Positions 46,174 through 56,018 are shown, counted from the stretch's first letter. The stretch: DNA of 64,000 nucleotides from Geobacillus thermodenitrificans subsp. thermodenitrificans DSM 465 (GCF_000496575.1 NZ_AYKT01000005.1:124001-188000); one strand, 5' to 3'. The notes: generated from the sequence alone by a model not told the origin. Program-made: numbers and translations.

Positions 46174-46473
46174 TCAATGAATCACCTCGTCCATCGCTTC
46201 CGGCAGCGAACGGTAACCTTTTTTCTCTTGGCCGTCTTTTCTGACCGTCCATTCCTGCTTTTCGAGCGCCAATTCGCCGCGTTCGTTCTGAATAAACGGC
46301 ATATGGATCGTGATCATCTCACCATCTTTATTGATCGTATAGCCGACATAATAACGGTTTCCTTCACCGCGCTCCTCGAAAATGCCGACTTGATCAAGTC
46401 CGTACGTCTCCATCATCGGCTCGAGTGTGTCGATAAATTCTTCGAGAATCACTCTTCTTGGCGCAAACTCCAT
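46174..46473 (-). CDS. Hypothetical protein, 99 aa
   Basis: Not recognised with certainty. A compact soluble protein ([25 protein letters not shown]..., [21 protein letters not shown]) with mixed strand and helix pattern. No cysteines, signal or membrane segment. ATG 46473 follows GAGGAGG; the upstream in-frame extension has no ribosome site. Similar small proteins are common in Bacillaceae, from memory, with no assigned role. Confidence 0.7.
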   Translation of the reverse strand: MEFAPRRVILEEFIDTLEPMMETYGLDQVGIFEERGEGNRYYVGYTINKDGEMITIHMPFIQNERGELALEKQEWTVRKDGQEKKGYRSLPEAMDEVIH

Positions 46474-47038
46474 CTTTTTTCCTCCTCTTGCACAGTGATC
46501 GATTTTAGTGTGCGATAAGCGGAGGAAAATCATGTGCAGAAATGACAAGGTGACAATGGCCGGTCACCACAGACAGCGCGGTTGTACGGTTCGAGCCATT
46601 GCTGCAGCTTTCTCGCCTCATGCGAAGGATTCAAGTCACTCCATAGTGGCAATCCATTTTCGAAAGAAGCGACACTTGCGGCTCGGTCTCTATCTCTTCG
46701 GCTAACACTTCCATATCCAAGCTTTTTCGCCAAATGAATAGTTGTCTCCACGATCGTCCGCGTCGTTTGAATTTTCAACAATGCCACTATTGACACAAGC
46801 CACACCGCTAAAGCCGTGGAATCGTTGGAAACTCCCGTCTATATGGACAGGATGCTGGCTAACTCCCCCCCTATCCAGCGGTGAACATTGTCATGCTTTC
46901 CTTTTGAAGATTGTTATTTTCTCTTTCGGCAAAAAACTGTTGATTTTTTATGGACATCCTTAGATGTTAATAACATAAATCTCCAATAAACAGACATAGC
47001 ATCTTGCATCGTAGGATTGATAGGTTGTTCGATGTTTC
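46474..47038. other. Gene-poor, AT-richer stretch
   Basis: About 560 bases with no supported gene. A 91-codon frame on the minus strand (46530-46805) has no ribosome site and no recognisable domain; it may be a decayed gene. Base composition falls noticeably from about 46900 onward. Confidence 0.4.
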
Positions 47039-47188
47039 TTAGGGGATGACGTATTTTTTATCAACATCAAACTGAATCATCTTTAAGCCAGCATCAATCT
47101 TTTTAAGCTGTTGTTCAATTGGCGGCAAATCAATCACAATTTGTTCTGCCCTTCCCTCGCCTTTTTTGTTATTATCATAATGGAGCAT
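47039..47188 (-). CDS. Small hypothetical protein, 49 aa
   Basis: A 49-residue charged protein (MLHYDNNKKGEGRAEQIVIDLPPIEQQLKKI...DVDKKYVIP). Composition and codon choice look coding. ATG 47188 has only a weak AAAAAGTGA before it. Lies alone in an AT-richer region; not recognised and could be a fragment. Confidence 0.42.
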   Translation of the reverse strand: MLHYDNNKKGEGRAEQIVIDLPPIEQQLKKIDAGLKMIQFDVDKKYVIP

Positions 47189-47240
47189 AAATCACTTTTT
47201 TGTCAATTTCTCTGTCATGCATGAACTTGGAGTGGAGAAC

Positions 47241-47567
47241 ATGTTTGATGTGGATCATTTTATCGGTGAACGACAACCGAAACGTGCCAAATGGAACTCT
47301 TTCGTCTCCGGCTTTGCATCCTTAGGCATCTTTTTTACAATCACGATGGTAGGCATTGTGATTGCCCCTATTTTCTTTCTCATAGCGGCAATGATCGCAT
47401 GGGTTCGCAACTCCCGCTACCCCGTTATCAAAATGACTTGCCTGCATTGTGATCGAAAACTGAAAGTTGAGCCAGAAGTCACGAAGTTTACATGCCCGTA
47501 CTGTTGCATTACCCTAAGAAAAAACGGAGATGTTTGGAAAAAGGGAGATGTTGACTGGATAGAGTAA
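47241..47567 (+). CDS. Membrane protein with C-terminal zinc ribbon, 108 aa
   Basis: Residues about 23-58 contain two closely spaced hydrophobic helices; the tail has CLHCDRK and CPYCCITL, a zinc-ribbon pair on the cytoplasmic side. ATG 47241 follows GGAG. No family recognised. Located in the AT-richer segment, possibly acquired. Confidence 0.6.
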   Translation: MFDVDHFIGERQPKRAKWNSFVSGFASLGIFFTITMVGIVIAPIFFLIAAMIAWVRNSRYPVIKMTCLHCDRKLKVEPEVTKFTCPYCCITLRKNGDVWKKGDVDWIE

Positions 47568-47732
47568 AAACATATCCAATATTTTTTAAAAACATCACAA
47601 CAAACATGATAGACTGCTAAATACATCGATTTAAAAAATCTCCCTTCGGAAGCCAAAATATTTGCAAACTGTCTGTCACTTGAAACTGGACACGATCGAT
47701 GGCTGATATTCGATTTCATCCAATCACGAAAT

Positions 47733-48401
47733 TCATTCAAGAGGTCTATTCTCCTCATTCATTTTTCTGATTTCCTTGTTCTCTTTCAATATACGAGTTA
47801 TTGTGGAGAAAGACTCGTCCTTTGGCAACCAAAGTTGGCGATTTAGATCCAAACCGGGGGCGCCAACTTCAATCAGTTTTGATAACTCGATTCCACTTTC
47901 CACCTTATGCCATTGATCGATCGGACAGAGCAACAAGCCCTTTACATCGTCTCCTGGACAACGTTTGCTCCAATCTTCCAGTTCAGCCAGAAACAAAGCA
48001 AAATAGATATACGGGCCTGTTGGAAGACCTGGAGCGTACGGTTGACAAGGATTTGGATTTGCAACTCTTTCCAATAATAGAGGGGCAGGACGGTCCATGA
48101 CGGATACTTGATAGAGACGTTTAGTATCTTTATCGTGAAAATAGGTAACTGGTGAATGAAGAAGGTTTACTCCTGTGCTAAGTTCTTCTTTGGCTTCGCG
48201 TAATGCACAATCCCAGACTGACTCGCCTAGCTCCTGTCCTCCTCCAACTCCGCCCACTCTCCAGCAGGTATTTTCCATATCCTTTGGTAATCCATCTATG
48301 TTCAATGTCACAGGCAGACAATTTTCACGAGTGAGAACAACTCCTGCACAAAAGGGCTGGTTGTTGGTGATTTCCCCGATATGTAAAGAGAGTGTTCCCA
48401 T
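47733..48401 (-). CDS. Nudix hydrolase
   Basis: 222 residues. GGGQELGESVWDCALREAKEEL fits the Nudix box GX5EX7REUXEEXGU. The rest, including a cysteine-rich loop (NPNPCQPYAPG) and QWHKVESGIELSKLI, is not a familiar subfamily, so the substrate (a nucleoside diphosphate derivative) is unknown. AAAGGAG lies ten bases before ATG 48401. GC content is visibly lower than in flanking genes, which suggests a different origin. Confidence 0.78.
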   Translation of the reverse strand: MGTLSLHIGEITNNQPFCAGVVLTRENCLPVTLNIDGLPKDMENTCWRVGGVGGGQELGESVWDCALREAKEELSTGVNLLHSPVTYFHDKDTKRLYQVSVMDRPAPLLLERVANPNPCQPYAPGLPTGPYIYFALFLAELEDWSKRCPGDDVKGLLLCPIDQWHKVESGIELSKLIEVGAPGLDLNRQLWLPKDESFSTITRILKENKEIRKMNEENRPLE

Positions 48402-48650
48402 CGATTTTTCAACTCCTTTACTTACCAATACGATCCCACGGCATTTGGCTAGATTACGATTCTTAACCATGTTTGTTCTTGGCTTGGTCCTCTAGACAAA
48501 CCGCTCGATTCTCACCGACCAACTTAGCTTATGTAAGAAGCCACGTCTTGTGTTTACAATCTTTTCATACCATCGTTACCTCGGCATAGATCGAAATATA
48601 CACTATGACCGTCACTTCCGTTTTTAAAAATCAACCAATTCCATCCAATG

Positions 48651-48700
48651 AAAAACGCCCACTAGCGGCCGACTGGTCATCCAGTTTGCCGCTGGCGGGC
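48651..48700 (-). terminator. Rho-independent terminator
   Basis: GCCCGCCAGCGGC / GCCGCTAGTGGGC stem with TTTTT on the minus strand; overlaps the end of the FhuF-like gene. Confidence 0.78.
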
Positions 48701-49414
48701 TTTAAGCGGACACGTTTGGCAACACGTTCCTCCTTTTGTTTGCACGTACAAGCAGCACGTCGTCCGTTGCATACCGCTCGCTCCTTTAAAGAAGCGGCGG
48801 AGTGGGTTGTCTTTTTGGCCAAACAGGCGGCCATCAGCTTCATAAATGAGGAAGCGGAAATCGTCCCGCAGCCGGTCGGCAACCGGGGCAAGCGACTCGT
48901 CCTCCAACCAACGTTCATATACCCAGTACACGTAAATCGCGACATTTTCCCATAAGACAAGCGGCGATATGCGCGTCAGGTGCCGCAATTGGGCGATGAG
49001 CGGCGCGAACAAACTGGCGAACACGTCATGAACAGCTTGCTCACGCCAGCGGCTGCGCTCAATGTCGCACACTTCCGCTTCCGGCGGCTCAAGGCGAAAA
49101 CGCGGCATCCACATTTCCCCTTCGTCATCCGTATCCAGCCAAATTCGTCTAGGATCGAGCACAAGCCGCTTGTTCCATATCGACATGGCGTATAAGGCCA
49201 TCGGCGCCAAAAAGCTTAACCGCTTGACAAGCATCGATGCCGCGACGGCGTCATTCGCCGCCCCCATCTCGTTGCGCACGTGCGCAACATACTTAGCGAG
49301 CTGCTCGTCATCATGAAGCAGCTGAGCAAACAACATCGATGACGAGACATTAGCGGTCCCGCTTGAGAAACGGTACGTTTCCAATGCTTTGATTTCTGCT
49401 TCGCTTAACCTCAT
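48677..49414 (-). CDS. FhuF-type ferric-siderophore reductase
   Basis: 245 residues. The C terminus has CC followed by ten residues, C, two residues and C (from TTCCLYVQTKG to CQTC), the [2Fe-2S] ligand pattern of FhuF. Such proteins reduce ferric iron from imported siderophores in the cytoplasm. ATG 49414 overlaps the ATPase stop (TGATGA). It is the last gene of the siderophore import operon, completing import with iron release. Confidence 0.85.
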   Translation of the reverse strand: MRLSEAEIKALETYRFSSGTANVSSSMLFAQLLHDDEQLAKYVAHVRNEMGAANDAVAASMLVKRLSFLAPMALYAMSIWNKRLVLDPRRIWLDTDDEGEMWMPRFRLEPPEAEVCDIERSRWREQAVHDVFASLFAPLIAQLRHLTRISPLVLWENVAIYVYWVYERWLEDESLAPVADRLRDDFRFLIYEADGRLFGQKDNPLRRFFKGASGMQRTTCCLYVQTKGGTCCQTCPLKARQRQTG

Positions 49415-50226
49415 CACGATACGCCTTCTTTCTGTAGAATGTGCCGCCCTTTTCCGTATGGGATGCAAAGCGGGGTGCCAAAGAGCGGGTCGTACGTAAT
49501 TTGGCAGTCCATCTGAAATACATCTTTCACCAGTTGGCGAGAAATGACATGTTCTGGCTTCCCTTCTGCATACACTGTTTTGTCGCGAATGGCGACGAGA
49601 TGATGCGCATATCGACAAGCCAAGTTTAAATCGTGGAGCACCATGACGATCGTCCGTTGTTCTTTTTCATTTAACTCAAACAATAAATCTAAAATGTCAA
49701 TTTGATGTGCCAGATCCAAATACGTCGTCGGCTCGTCAAGCAAGATAATGTCCGTTTCTTGCGCCAGTGTCATGGCGATCCACGCGCGTTGACGCTGTCC
49801 GCCGGAAAGTGAATCAACCGGCCGCTCGGCGAGCTCCGTAAGCCCGGTCGCCGCTAAGGCGCGCGCAACGGCACGCTCATCTTCTTCGCTCCATTGCTTT
49901 AGCCACGTTTGGTATGGGTAACGCCCTTGCTTGACGAGCTGCAACACAGTCAGCCCTTCCGGAGCTGTAGGCGACTGCGGCAAAATGGCGAGCCGGCGGG
50001 CGATTTCTTTGGTCGGCTGTTTGGCAATCTCTTTTCCATCGAGCAAAACGGCGCCGCCTGTCGGCTTTAACAGTCGGGCCAAAGCGCGCAGCAGCGTCGA
50101 TTTGCCACAGCCGTTCGCGCCGATCAACACCGTCACTTTTCCTTTTGGAATCGTTAAATGCAAGCGATCAATAATGAGCGCTTCCCCGTACGCTAAAGTC
50201 AACTCTTTCGCCTGCAGCGCTTCCAT
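49414..50226 (-). CDS. Siderophore ABC importer ATPase (FecE/FhuC type)
   Basis: 270 residues. Walker [11 protein letters not shown], signature [13 protein letters not shown], Walker [16 protein letters not shown] and H-loop VLHDL; the TYLDLAHQ form is typical of iron-siderophore ATPases. GGGAGGGG precedes ATG 50226. Seventeen bases after the second permease. Confidence 0.92.
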   Translation of the reverse strand: MEALQAKELTLAYGEALIIDRLHLTIPKGKVTVLIGANGCGKSTLLRALARLLKPTGGAVLLDGKEIAKQPTKEIARRLAILPQSPTAPEGLTVLQLVKQGRYPYQTWLKQWSEEDERAVARALAATGLTELAERPVDSLSGGQRQRAWIAMTLAQETDIILLDEPTTYLDLAHQIDILDLLFELNEKEQRTIVMVLHDLNLACRYAHHLVAIRDKTVYAEGKPEHVISRQLVKDVFQMDCQITYDPLFGTPLCIPYGKGRHILQKEGVS

Positions 50227-50242
50227 GCTTGCCCCTCCCTCA

Positions 50243-51295
50243 TTATGTTTTCCGGCTTCGATACAACAAATAAATAAAATATGGCGCACCGAGTGCAGCT
50301 GTAAATACACCCGCCGGAATTTCTGTCGGCGCTAAAAGCATTCGCCCGGCGAGATCTGCTCCCATGACTAACACGCCGCCCAACAGCGCGGCCGTCGGAA
50401 GCAGCGCACCAAACGCTGAACCAACAAGCCGGCGCGCCATATGCGGCGCCATCAGCCCAACAAATCCGATGCCGCCGGCGAAGGCGACCGCTCCCCCAGT
50501 AAGCGCTGTGCTCAGCAAAACAAGCCCTAGACGTTGCCGTTCAACCGCGCTGCCAAGCCCGATTGCCAGCTCATCTCCTAATTCCTGCACATTAACATGC
50601 CGGGCCGCGAGCATAACCACAAGAAGCAGTCCAACGACCAATGGCGCCATGAACGAGACATGTTGCCAAGAGGCACCATATACGCTGCCGGTGATCCAAA
50701 CGTTCGCCTGATTCGCTCGGTAAATCGGCCCGACGATCATCAATAGTGTTGTCAACGCCTGCATCAAGGCGGAAATGCCAATGCCAACAAGCACAAGCCG
50801 AAGCGGAACGAGACCATTTTTCCACGCCAACATATACACAACCCAAGCGGCAGCCGTAGCGCCGAGAAAAGCGGCAAGCGGCAACCAGTGAATGCTGACG
50901 GTGAGAGAGTTGTTTTCGTCGCTAAACAGCGCCAAAAAGGCGACGACCGCAGCGGCCGCCCCTCCGGTGATCCCGAGCACATCCGGTGAAGCGAGCGGAT
51001 TGCGCACCATTCCTTGCAAAATCGCACCTGCTGCCGCAAGCGCCATTCCAGCCAGCCAAGCGACCAACACGCGCGGCAGACGGAACGTTAAAATGACCGT
51101 CTGGTGAATTTCCTCACCATAGCCAAGTAGCGCAGTGGCAGCTTCGACTGGCGAAATGCTCATCTCCCCGCTGCCGACGCTGACGAGAAAAAGCAAAACT
51201 GCAGCTGCCCCAAGCGCAGCGATCACAACAGCAGCTTTTTTGTCATAGAAAAATGATACATAGTTTCCCATTCGGACAGTGATGTATTTTTTCAT
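50243..51295 (-). CDS. Siderophore ABC importer permease (FecCD family), second
   Basis: 350 residues, about ten membrane helices. [40 protein letters not shown] and [15 protein letters not shown] are the FecCD signatures. Its ATG overlaps the stop of the first permease by four bases. Resembles the YfhA half of the Bacillus YfiZ-YfhA pair, by gene order. Confidence 0.9.
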   Translation of the reverse strand: MKKYITVRMGNYVSFFYDKKAAVVIAALGAAAVLLFLVSVGSGEMSISPVEAATALLGYGEEIHQTVILTFRLPRVLVAWLAGMALAAAGAILQGMVRNPLASPDVLGITGGAAAAVVAFLALFSDENNSLTVSIHWLPLAAFLGATAAAWVVYMLAWKNGLVPLRLVLVGIGISALMQALTTLLMIVGPIYRANQANVWITGSVYGASWQHVSFMAPLVVGLLLVVMLAARHVNVQELGDELAIGLGSAVERQRLGLVLLSTALTGGAVAFAGGIGFVGLMAPHMARRLVGSAFGALLPTAALLGGVLVMGADLAGRMLLAPTEIPAGVFTAALGAPYFIYLLYRSRKT

Positions 51296-52293
51296 TTCGT
51301 GGTGATCCCCCTGCGGGCAATGTAGACGAAAAACGGAACACCGATCAACGCGGTGACAATGCCGACGGGCACTTCACGCGGCATGAGCACGTAGCGAGCC
51401 CCAATATCAGCAGCCAACAGCAAAATCCCACCAAGCAAAGCGCAGTACGGAAGCAGCCAGCGATGGTCAATACCGGCCAGCGCCCGCGCCATATGCGGCA
51501 CCATGATGCCAATAAAGCCGATCGGACCAGCGACAGCAACCGATCCGCCAGCGAGCAGCACGACTAACAGAGCAGCGGCGGCTTTGATCACATTCGTCCG
51601 CTGTCCGAGTCCTTTCGCTACATCGTCTCCCATCATTAAGATGTTGACATGGCGCGCCAACAACATGGCTCCGAGCCAGGCCGCTGCCAAATACGGAAAG
51701 ACGGTTGCCAACAATTCCAACTTCCGGCCGGCGACCGATCCGGCCAGCCAAAAGAGCACTTCTTCGAGCGCTTTTTCGTTCATCGCCAACATCCCTTGCG
51801 TCAGCGAGGCAAATAAGGCAGCGACGGCTGTGCCCGCAAGCGTCATCTTCAGCGGTGTCAGTCCTTCTTTTCCTGCGGCGCTGATCACAAACACGATTGC
51901 CGCCGCCATTGCCGCCCCAATAAATGCGACCCATGACAACATTTGCATGGAAGAGATGGAAAAAAACGTGACCATAACAACAATGAAAAAACCGGCCCCT
52001 GCATTAATCCCGAAAATGCCCGGCGAAGCGAGCGGATTTCTCGTCAGCGCTTGCATGAGCGCCCCGGCCATCGCTAAGCTTGCACCGACCGCTGCGGCAA
52101 TGAGCGCCCGCGGCAACCGGACCGTCGCCACAACTAAATGGGCGTTCGAGCCGTTATTGTCGATCAATGCTGTTATCGCCTGTCGCCAGTTCGTATCAGT
52201 ATATCCGTATACAATGCTCATCCACATCGCAGTAAGAAGCAAGATGAATAGCCCAATGAGGCCAAGCGCTTTTTGCCGGTTTGTTGCTAACAT
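51292..52293 (-). CDS. Siderophore ABC importer permease (FecCD family), first
   Basis: 333 residues, about ten helices: LPRALIAAAVGASLAMAGALMQALTRNPLASPGIFGINAGA and FIGIMVPHMARALAG. First gene of the permease-permease-ATPase-FhuF operon, divergent from the binding protein; the intergenic region holds Fur-box-like sites. Confidence 0.9.
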   Translation of the reverse strand: MLATNRQKALGLIGLFILLLTAMWMSIVYGYTDTNWRQAITALIDNNGSNAHLVVATVRLPRALIAAAVGASLAMAGALMQALTRNPLASPGIFGINAGAGFFIVVMVTFFSISSMQMLSWVAFIGAAMAAAIVFVISAAGKEGLTPLKMTLAGTAVAALFASLTQGMLAMNEKALEEVLFWLAGSVAGRKLELLATVFPYLAAAWLGAMLLARHVNILMMGDDVAKGLGQRTNVIKAAAALLVVLLAGGSVAVAGPIGFIGIMVPHMARALAGIDHRWLLPYCALLGGILLLAADIGARYVLMPREVPVGIVTALIGVPFFVYIARRGITTK

Positions 52294-52346
52294 TCTCCTG
52301 AGGTCTCCCTTGCTTCATTAATTATATATCTATCGTTAAGTCTATT

Positions 52347-52361
52347 TGATAATGACTCTCA
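52347..52361. promoter_or_regulatory. Fur-box-like site 1
   Basis: TGATAATGACTCTCA; the first half-site matches the Bacillus 7-1-7 Fur consensus, the second half is degenerate. Nearest to the permease operon. Confidence 0.5.
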
Positions 52362-52407
52362 TCGTCAATAATTTTTTGTGATGTTCTCATATTTTTTAAT
52401 TTTATAT

Positions 52408-52422
52408 TGACAATGATTATCG
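52408..52422. promoter_or_regulatory. Fur-box-like site 2
   Basis: TGACAATGATTATCG matches the 7-1-7 consensus (TGATAATNATTATCA) at all but two positions and overlaps the -35 (TTGACA, 52407-52412; -10 TATTAT, 52431-52436) of the binding protein gene. Confidence 0.75.
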
Positions 52423-52447
52423 CTTTTATTTATTATACTATCGTAAA

Positions 52448-52462
52448 TGAAATTCATTATCA
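52448..52462. promoter_or_regulatory. Fur-box-like site 3
   Basis: TGAAATTCATTATCA, two differences from the Fur consensus, just upstream of the binding protein ribosome site. Confidence 0.7.
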
Positions 52463-52483
52463 ACACCAAAGGGGGACGTAACT

Positions 52484-53455
52484 GTGAAATTGAAACATCG
52501 CTCTCTTCTTTCCGTTTTCATCCTTTCTCTCCTTCTTCTCGCAGGCTGCGGCGGAAAACAGGAAGAAGCGGGCCAATCAGCGAAAGATAACGAACCGAAA
52601 GCAGAAGAGAGCTACACGATCGAACACGCCATGGGCACGACAGAAATCAAAGGAACTCCAAAACGGGTCGTCATTTTAACGAACGAAGGAACAGAAGCGC
52701 TTCTTGCGTTAGGCGTAAAACCGGTCGGCGCTGTCAAATCGTGGACTGGCGATCCTTGGTATGACCACATCAAAGACAAAATGGACGGCGTCAAAGAGCT
52801 TGGATTGGAATCGGAACCGAGCGTTGAAGCCATTGCCGCTTTAAAACCGGACTTAATCATCGGCAACAAAATGCGTCATGAAAAAATTTATGAGCAGTTA
52901 AAACAAATCGCACCGACCGTGTTCGCAGAGACGCTGCGCGGCAACTGGAAAGACAACTTTATGCTGTATGCGAAAGCGGTGAACCAAGAAGAGAAAGGGA
53001 AGCAAGTCATTGCCGAATACGACAAGCGCGTTGAAGACTTAAAAGCGAAACTTGGCGACAAACTGAAGATGGAAGTATCGATCGTCCGCTTTCTAGCCGG
53101 CGACGTCCGCATTTACCATAAAGACTCGTTCTCCGGTGTCATTTTGGACCAACTCGGCTTCGCCCGTCCGGAATCGCAAAACGTGAACGACTTCGCGGAA
53201 ACAGGCGTGACGAAAGAACGCATCCCGGCTATGGACGGCGACATCTTGTTCTACTTTACATATGAAACGGGGGACGGCAAAGCGAACGAAATAGAAAAAG
53301 ACTGGATCAACGATCCGCTCTTTCAAAACTTAAACGTTGCGAAACAAGGCAAAGTGTACAAAGTGAGCGACACAATTTGGAACACCGCTGGCGGTGTGCT
53401 CGCGGCTCATTTGATGTTGGATGATATTGAGAAATACTTCTTGGAACAACAATAA
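52484..53455 (+). CDS. Siderophore-binding lipoprotein, YfiY-like
   Basis: 323 residues. Signal peptide with lipobox LLAGC (cysteine at 22). The body is a type III periplasmic-binding fold: PKRVVILTNEGTEALLALGVKPVGAVKSWTGDPWYDHI, LKPDLIIGNKMRHEKIYEQL, FAETLRGNWKDNF and DTIWNTAGGVLAAH. The pattern resembles Bacillus YfiY, a receptor for hydroxamate-citrate siderophores (from memory). GTG start with AAAGGGGGA upstream. Divergent partner of the permease operon. Confidence 0.87.
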   Translation: MKLKHRSLLSVFILSLLLLAGCGGKQEEAGQSAKDNEPKAEESYTIEHAMGTTEIKGTPKRVVILTNEGTEALLALGVKPVGAVKSWTGDPWYDHIKDKMDGVKELGLESEPSVEAIAALKPDLIIGNKMRHEKIYEQLKQIAPTVFAETLRGNWKDNFMLYAKAVNQEEKGKQVIAEYDKRVEDLKAKLGDKLKMEVSIVRFLAGDVRIYHKDSFSGVILDQLGFARPESQNVNDFAETGVTKERIPAMDGDILFYFTYETGDGKANEIEKDWINDPLFQNLNVAKQGKVYKVSDTIWNTAGGVLAAHLMLDDIEKYFLEQQ

Positions 53456-53467
53456 AGATACAACATG

Positions 53468-53519
53468 AAGCTGTACAAAACGGAGCACTCCCCTCGCTCC
53501 TTTGTGCAGCTTTTTTGTT
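53468..53519 (+). terminator. Rho-independent terminator
   Basis: AAGCTG.ACAAA ... TTTGTGCAGCTT stem and TTTTTTG, after the binding protein gene. Confidence 0.82.
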
Positions 53520-53651
53520 CGCTTTTGCCGCCTCCCACTCCATTTTAAGGAAACAGCAGCGCGCCTGCCTGACGGCAAGTCCGTTGCCGCCTGGCGCAAA
53601 GTATGGTACATTCAAACTATGAAACGAATCGAAGAGAAAGGAAGAAGAAGG

Positions 53652-54140
53652 TTGAAACGTCCGACGTGGATCGCAGCATGCATGTTGTCGTTCAGCGTTC
53701 TGCTGTCAGGCTGTGCCGATGACAGCAGCCAAGAACAAAGCCATTCGCATATAACGAAAACCGCCAACGGCGATATTCGTGAAACAACGAAATCGATTGA
53801 GCATTTGCCAAGCTTTTTAAGCGTGTTTGAGGAAGACATGGCTGTGTTGTACCAACAAGCCGCCGAGCACCGCGAACTGCTTGAGAACATCCCGTGCTAT
53901 TGCGGCTGCGGCGAAGCAGCGGGGCATAAAAACAACTACGACTGCTTCGTCTATGAAAATAAACAAGATGGATCAATCGTTTGGGATGACCATGGGACGA
54001 AATGCGGCGTCTGCCTAGAGATCGCCGCTGAGTCGATCGCCGCTTATGAAGCCGGAAAATCGGTGAAAGACATCCGTCACATGATCGATGAAAAATATAA
54101 AGAAGGCTATGCCGATCCAACGCCGACAAAGCCACTTTAA
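53652..54140 (+). CDS. PCYCGC-motif lipoprotein
   Basis: 162 residues. Signal peptide with lipobox LLSGC, then a linker and a Cys-rich domain with the family motif IPCYCGCGEAAGHKNNYDCFV and a second pair, KCGVC. Cysteine spacing suggests metal or haem binding outside the membrane; function unknown. Start TTG 53652 was chosen for the AAAGGAAGAAGAAGG before it; ATG 53619 in the same frame has no ribosome site. Confidence 0.82.
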   Translation: MKRPTWIAACMLSFSVLLSGCADDSSQEQSHSHITKTANGDIRETTKSIEHLPSFLSVFEEDMAVLYQQAAEHRELLENIPCYCGCGEAAGHKNNYDCFVYENKQDGSIVWDDHGTKCGVCLEIAAESIAAYEAGKSVKDIRHMIDEKYKEGYADPTPTKPL

Positions 54141-54146
54141 TATCGA

Positions 54147-54176
54147 CAAAAAAGCGCCGACTTCGGCGCTTTTTCT
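54147..54176. terminator. Rho-independent terminator
   Basis: AAAAAAGCGCCGA / TCGGCGCTTTTT hairpin after the PCYCGC lipoprotein gene. Confidence 0.85.
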
Positions 54177-54236
54177 ATTAAGACCGGACTCTTCTTCATT
54201 CTGATAGAGTCGGCTCCTCCAATGCTGCGAGGAAGA

Positions 54237-54965
54237 TCAATGGCGGCTGAGGGCGGCATACAAATCATGCAATGTTTCAATGCCGAGCTCACGCAGTTCA
54301 CCGAGCAAAATCGCCCAGAGCTTCACCATCGCTTCCACATCTCCGTCCGCTGTATGGCGCCGCGGACAGTCAATGCCATAGCAAGCGAGGGCATCGTCAA
54401 GCGTCGGGCACGGATGGCGGACAAGGCTGACTATTGGTTGCATATCGACAAAGCGCCAGCTCCATTTTTGCCGATAATGACGCCAAAGCACATGGCGCAA
54501 AAATGATAAATCATGGCCAATATGGTAGCCGACCAAGACACCTGCGGAAATAAATGGAACAAACGTGCGCAACGCCTCAGCAAGCGGTGGGGCGAACACA
54601 ACGTCTTTCGCTTCAATGCCGGTCAAATCAGAAATATGTTCCGGAATCGGTTTTTCCGGTTTGACGAGCGTCATATATGTGCCGGTGACGAGACCATTGA
54701 CCGTTTTCGCCGCTGCCATGGCTAAAATTTCGTCACCTTGCTGCGGCGAAAAACCGGTCGTTTCCATATCGATGATGACGAACGGAATATCGGTCAAACG
54801 GTCATGCCAATCAATGAAACGGTCTTTCTCTTTTTGCAGCGAGCGAAGCCAGCTTTCGTGCTGCAGTGACTGATCGTTGCCCAATAAGGCGGGCGATGCT
54901 CCGCGCGGAACGCCCAGGGCCAATAAGCGAAGCGCCCGCTGCCAAAAACGGTGCCGGTCATTCAT
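54237..54965 (-). CDS. DnaQ-like DEDDh 3'-5' exonuclease
   Basis: 242 residues. Exo I IDMETTGFSPQQGDEI, Exo II YHIGHDLSFLRHVL and Exo III HTADGDVEAM supply the DEDDh acidic residues and general-base His. An N-terminal 60-residue helical part precedes the nuclease. Its start overlaps the stop of the DUF294 gene, so it belongs to the amt operon. In other bacteria DUF294 proteins often lie next to such exonucleases; the link is not explained. Confidence 0.88.
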   Translation of the reverse strand: MNDRHRFWQRALRLLALGVPRGASPALLGNDQSLQHESWLRSLQKEKDRFIDWHDRLTDIPFVIIDMETTGFSPQQGDEILAMAAAKTVNGLVTGTYMTLVKPEKPIPEHISDLTGIEAKDVVFAPPLAEALRTFVPFISAGVLVGYHIGHDLSFLRHVLWRHYRQKWSWRFVDMQPIVSLVRHPCPTLDDALACYGIDCPRRHTADGDVEAMVKLWAILLGELRELGIETLHDLYAALSRH

Positions 54966-56016
54966 ACATCCCGACCACCCGGCGAGCAACGAAGCGCTGC
55001 AACCGCTTCGCGGTGCGCATCGCCTGCTTCAGCTGCTTTTGCTCCGCCCGGTTGAGCGTCTGCCATAATACATATTCCCGCCCGTCTTCCACCTCGGTGC
55101 TGTATTTAAGGCGAATATAATAGTAAACCGCAAGCGCCTCTTGAACATCAATAGAAAGCGCTGACGGCAATGCCCCGGACTCTGCTAGCATCCGCTGCCG
55201 CTCTAACGTCGTCACCGCTGGCACGCGCGTTAGACAAGCAAGCCATTTCAAAGCGTTAGCGATCTGCACATAACCACTTTGTTTCATATGAATCGCCCCA
55301 CTGTGCGGACCCCATCGTTCTGTTTGCACATTGCCAAACCAACCGAGCGGAACACGAGGAAATTGAACATGTTCCCCCATGCGCGCCAACAGCAGCGGCC
55401 GGTCAGCAACCTCCGCAAACAACGCCCTCCTCCCTGCATCAGCCAATTCGACGTCACCATAAAGCGGCCGCATATCCATCGCGATGTACAAAAAGCGAAG
55501 GTCGTTTGGCCATCCGCCATCTAAATAGGAAGATAGCTGCCGTTCCCAGTCGCTCATCGATTGCGCCCAACGCTTATTAGTTGCCATCACATAGCCAGAA
55601 CAATACGGATAACCGATCTCATACAGCATCTTCGTCCCGATGGCCGCCATATGGCGAATAAACTCGTAACAGCCCTTCTCCTCTTCTCGAACGCAAGTAA
55701 ATAAGATGCCATGATCTTGATCCGTCCACACCGTCGGCTCGCGTCGGCCGATGCTCCCCATCACATACCAACACCAGGCCGACGGCCGGATGCCAACAGC
55801 CCCTTTCACTGTCTCCTGTTCGGCAAGGAAAAATACGCGACGAAACATGGCTTCATGCACGCCGACCACCTCTTCCGCCAGCTGTTCGATATGCTCAAGC
55901 GCCAGCCATCGCCGCAATTCGCGCACCAACTCGTCATGGCAGAAACGAAGATCGGTAACCGACTCGGCCGTTTTCAGCCGGTCGGTTACCGCTGCCAACA
56001 TCGCTTTCTTCTCCAT
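54958..56016 (-). CDS. DUF294 nucleotidyltransferase-like protein
   Basis: 352 residues. The N-terminal helical part is followed by MGSIGRREPTVWTDQDHGILF, the GSxGRxE...DxD catalytic motif of GlnD-like nucleotidyltransferases, and a DUF294 C-terminal domain (about 215-350). No CBS domains, unlike many members. Located between an ammonium transporter and an exonuclease, it may modify a signalling protein or nucleotide in nitrogen control. That is inference; no PII gene lies here. Two bases separate it from amt. Confidence 0.84.
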   Translation of the reverse strand: MEKKAMLAAVTDRLKTAESVTDLRFCHDELVRELRRWLALEHIEQLAEEVVGVHEAMFRRVFFLAEQETVKGAVGIRPSAWCWYVMGSIGRREPTVWTDQDHGILFTCVREEEKGCYEFIRHMAAIGTKMLYEIGYPYCSGYVMATNKRWAQSMSDWERQLSSYLDGGWPNDLRFLYIAMDMRPLYGDVELADAGRRALFAEVADRPLLLARMGEHVQFPRVPLGWFGNVQTERWGPHSGAIHMKQSGYVQIANALKWLACLTRVPAVTTLERQRMLAESGALPSALSIDVQEALAVYYYIRLKYSTEVEDGREYVLWQTLNRAEQKQLKQAMRTAKRLQRFVARRVVGMYE

Positions 56017-56018
56017 CT

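Noticed and set aside
46530-46805. 91-codon minus-strand frame as a gene or transposase remnant
   Set aside because: No ribosome site, no domain pattern, no inverted repeats.
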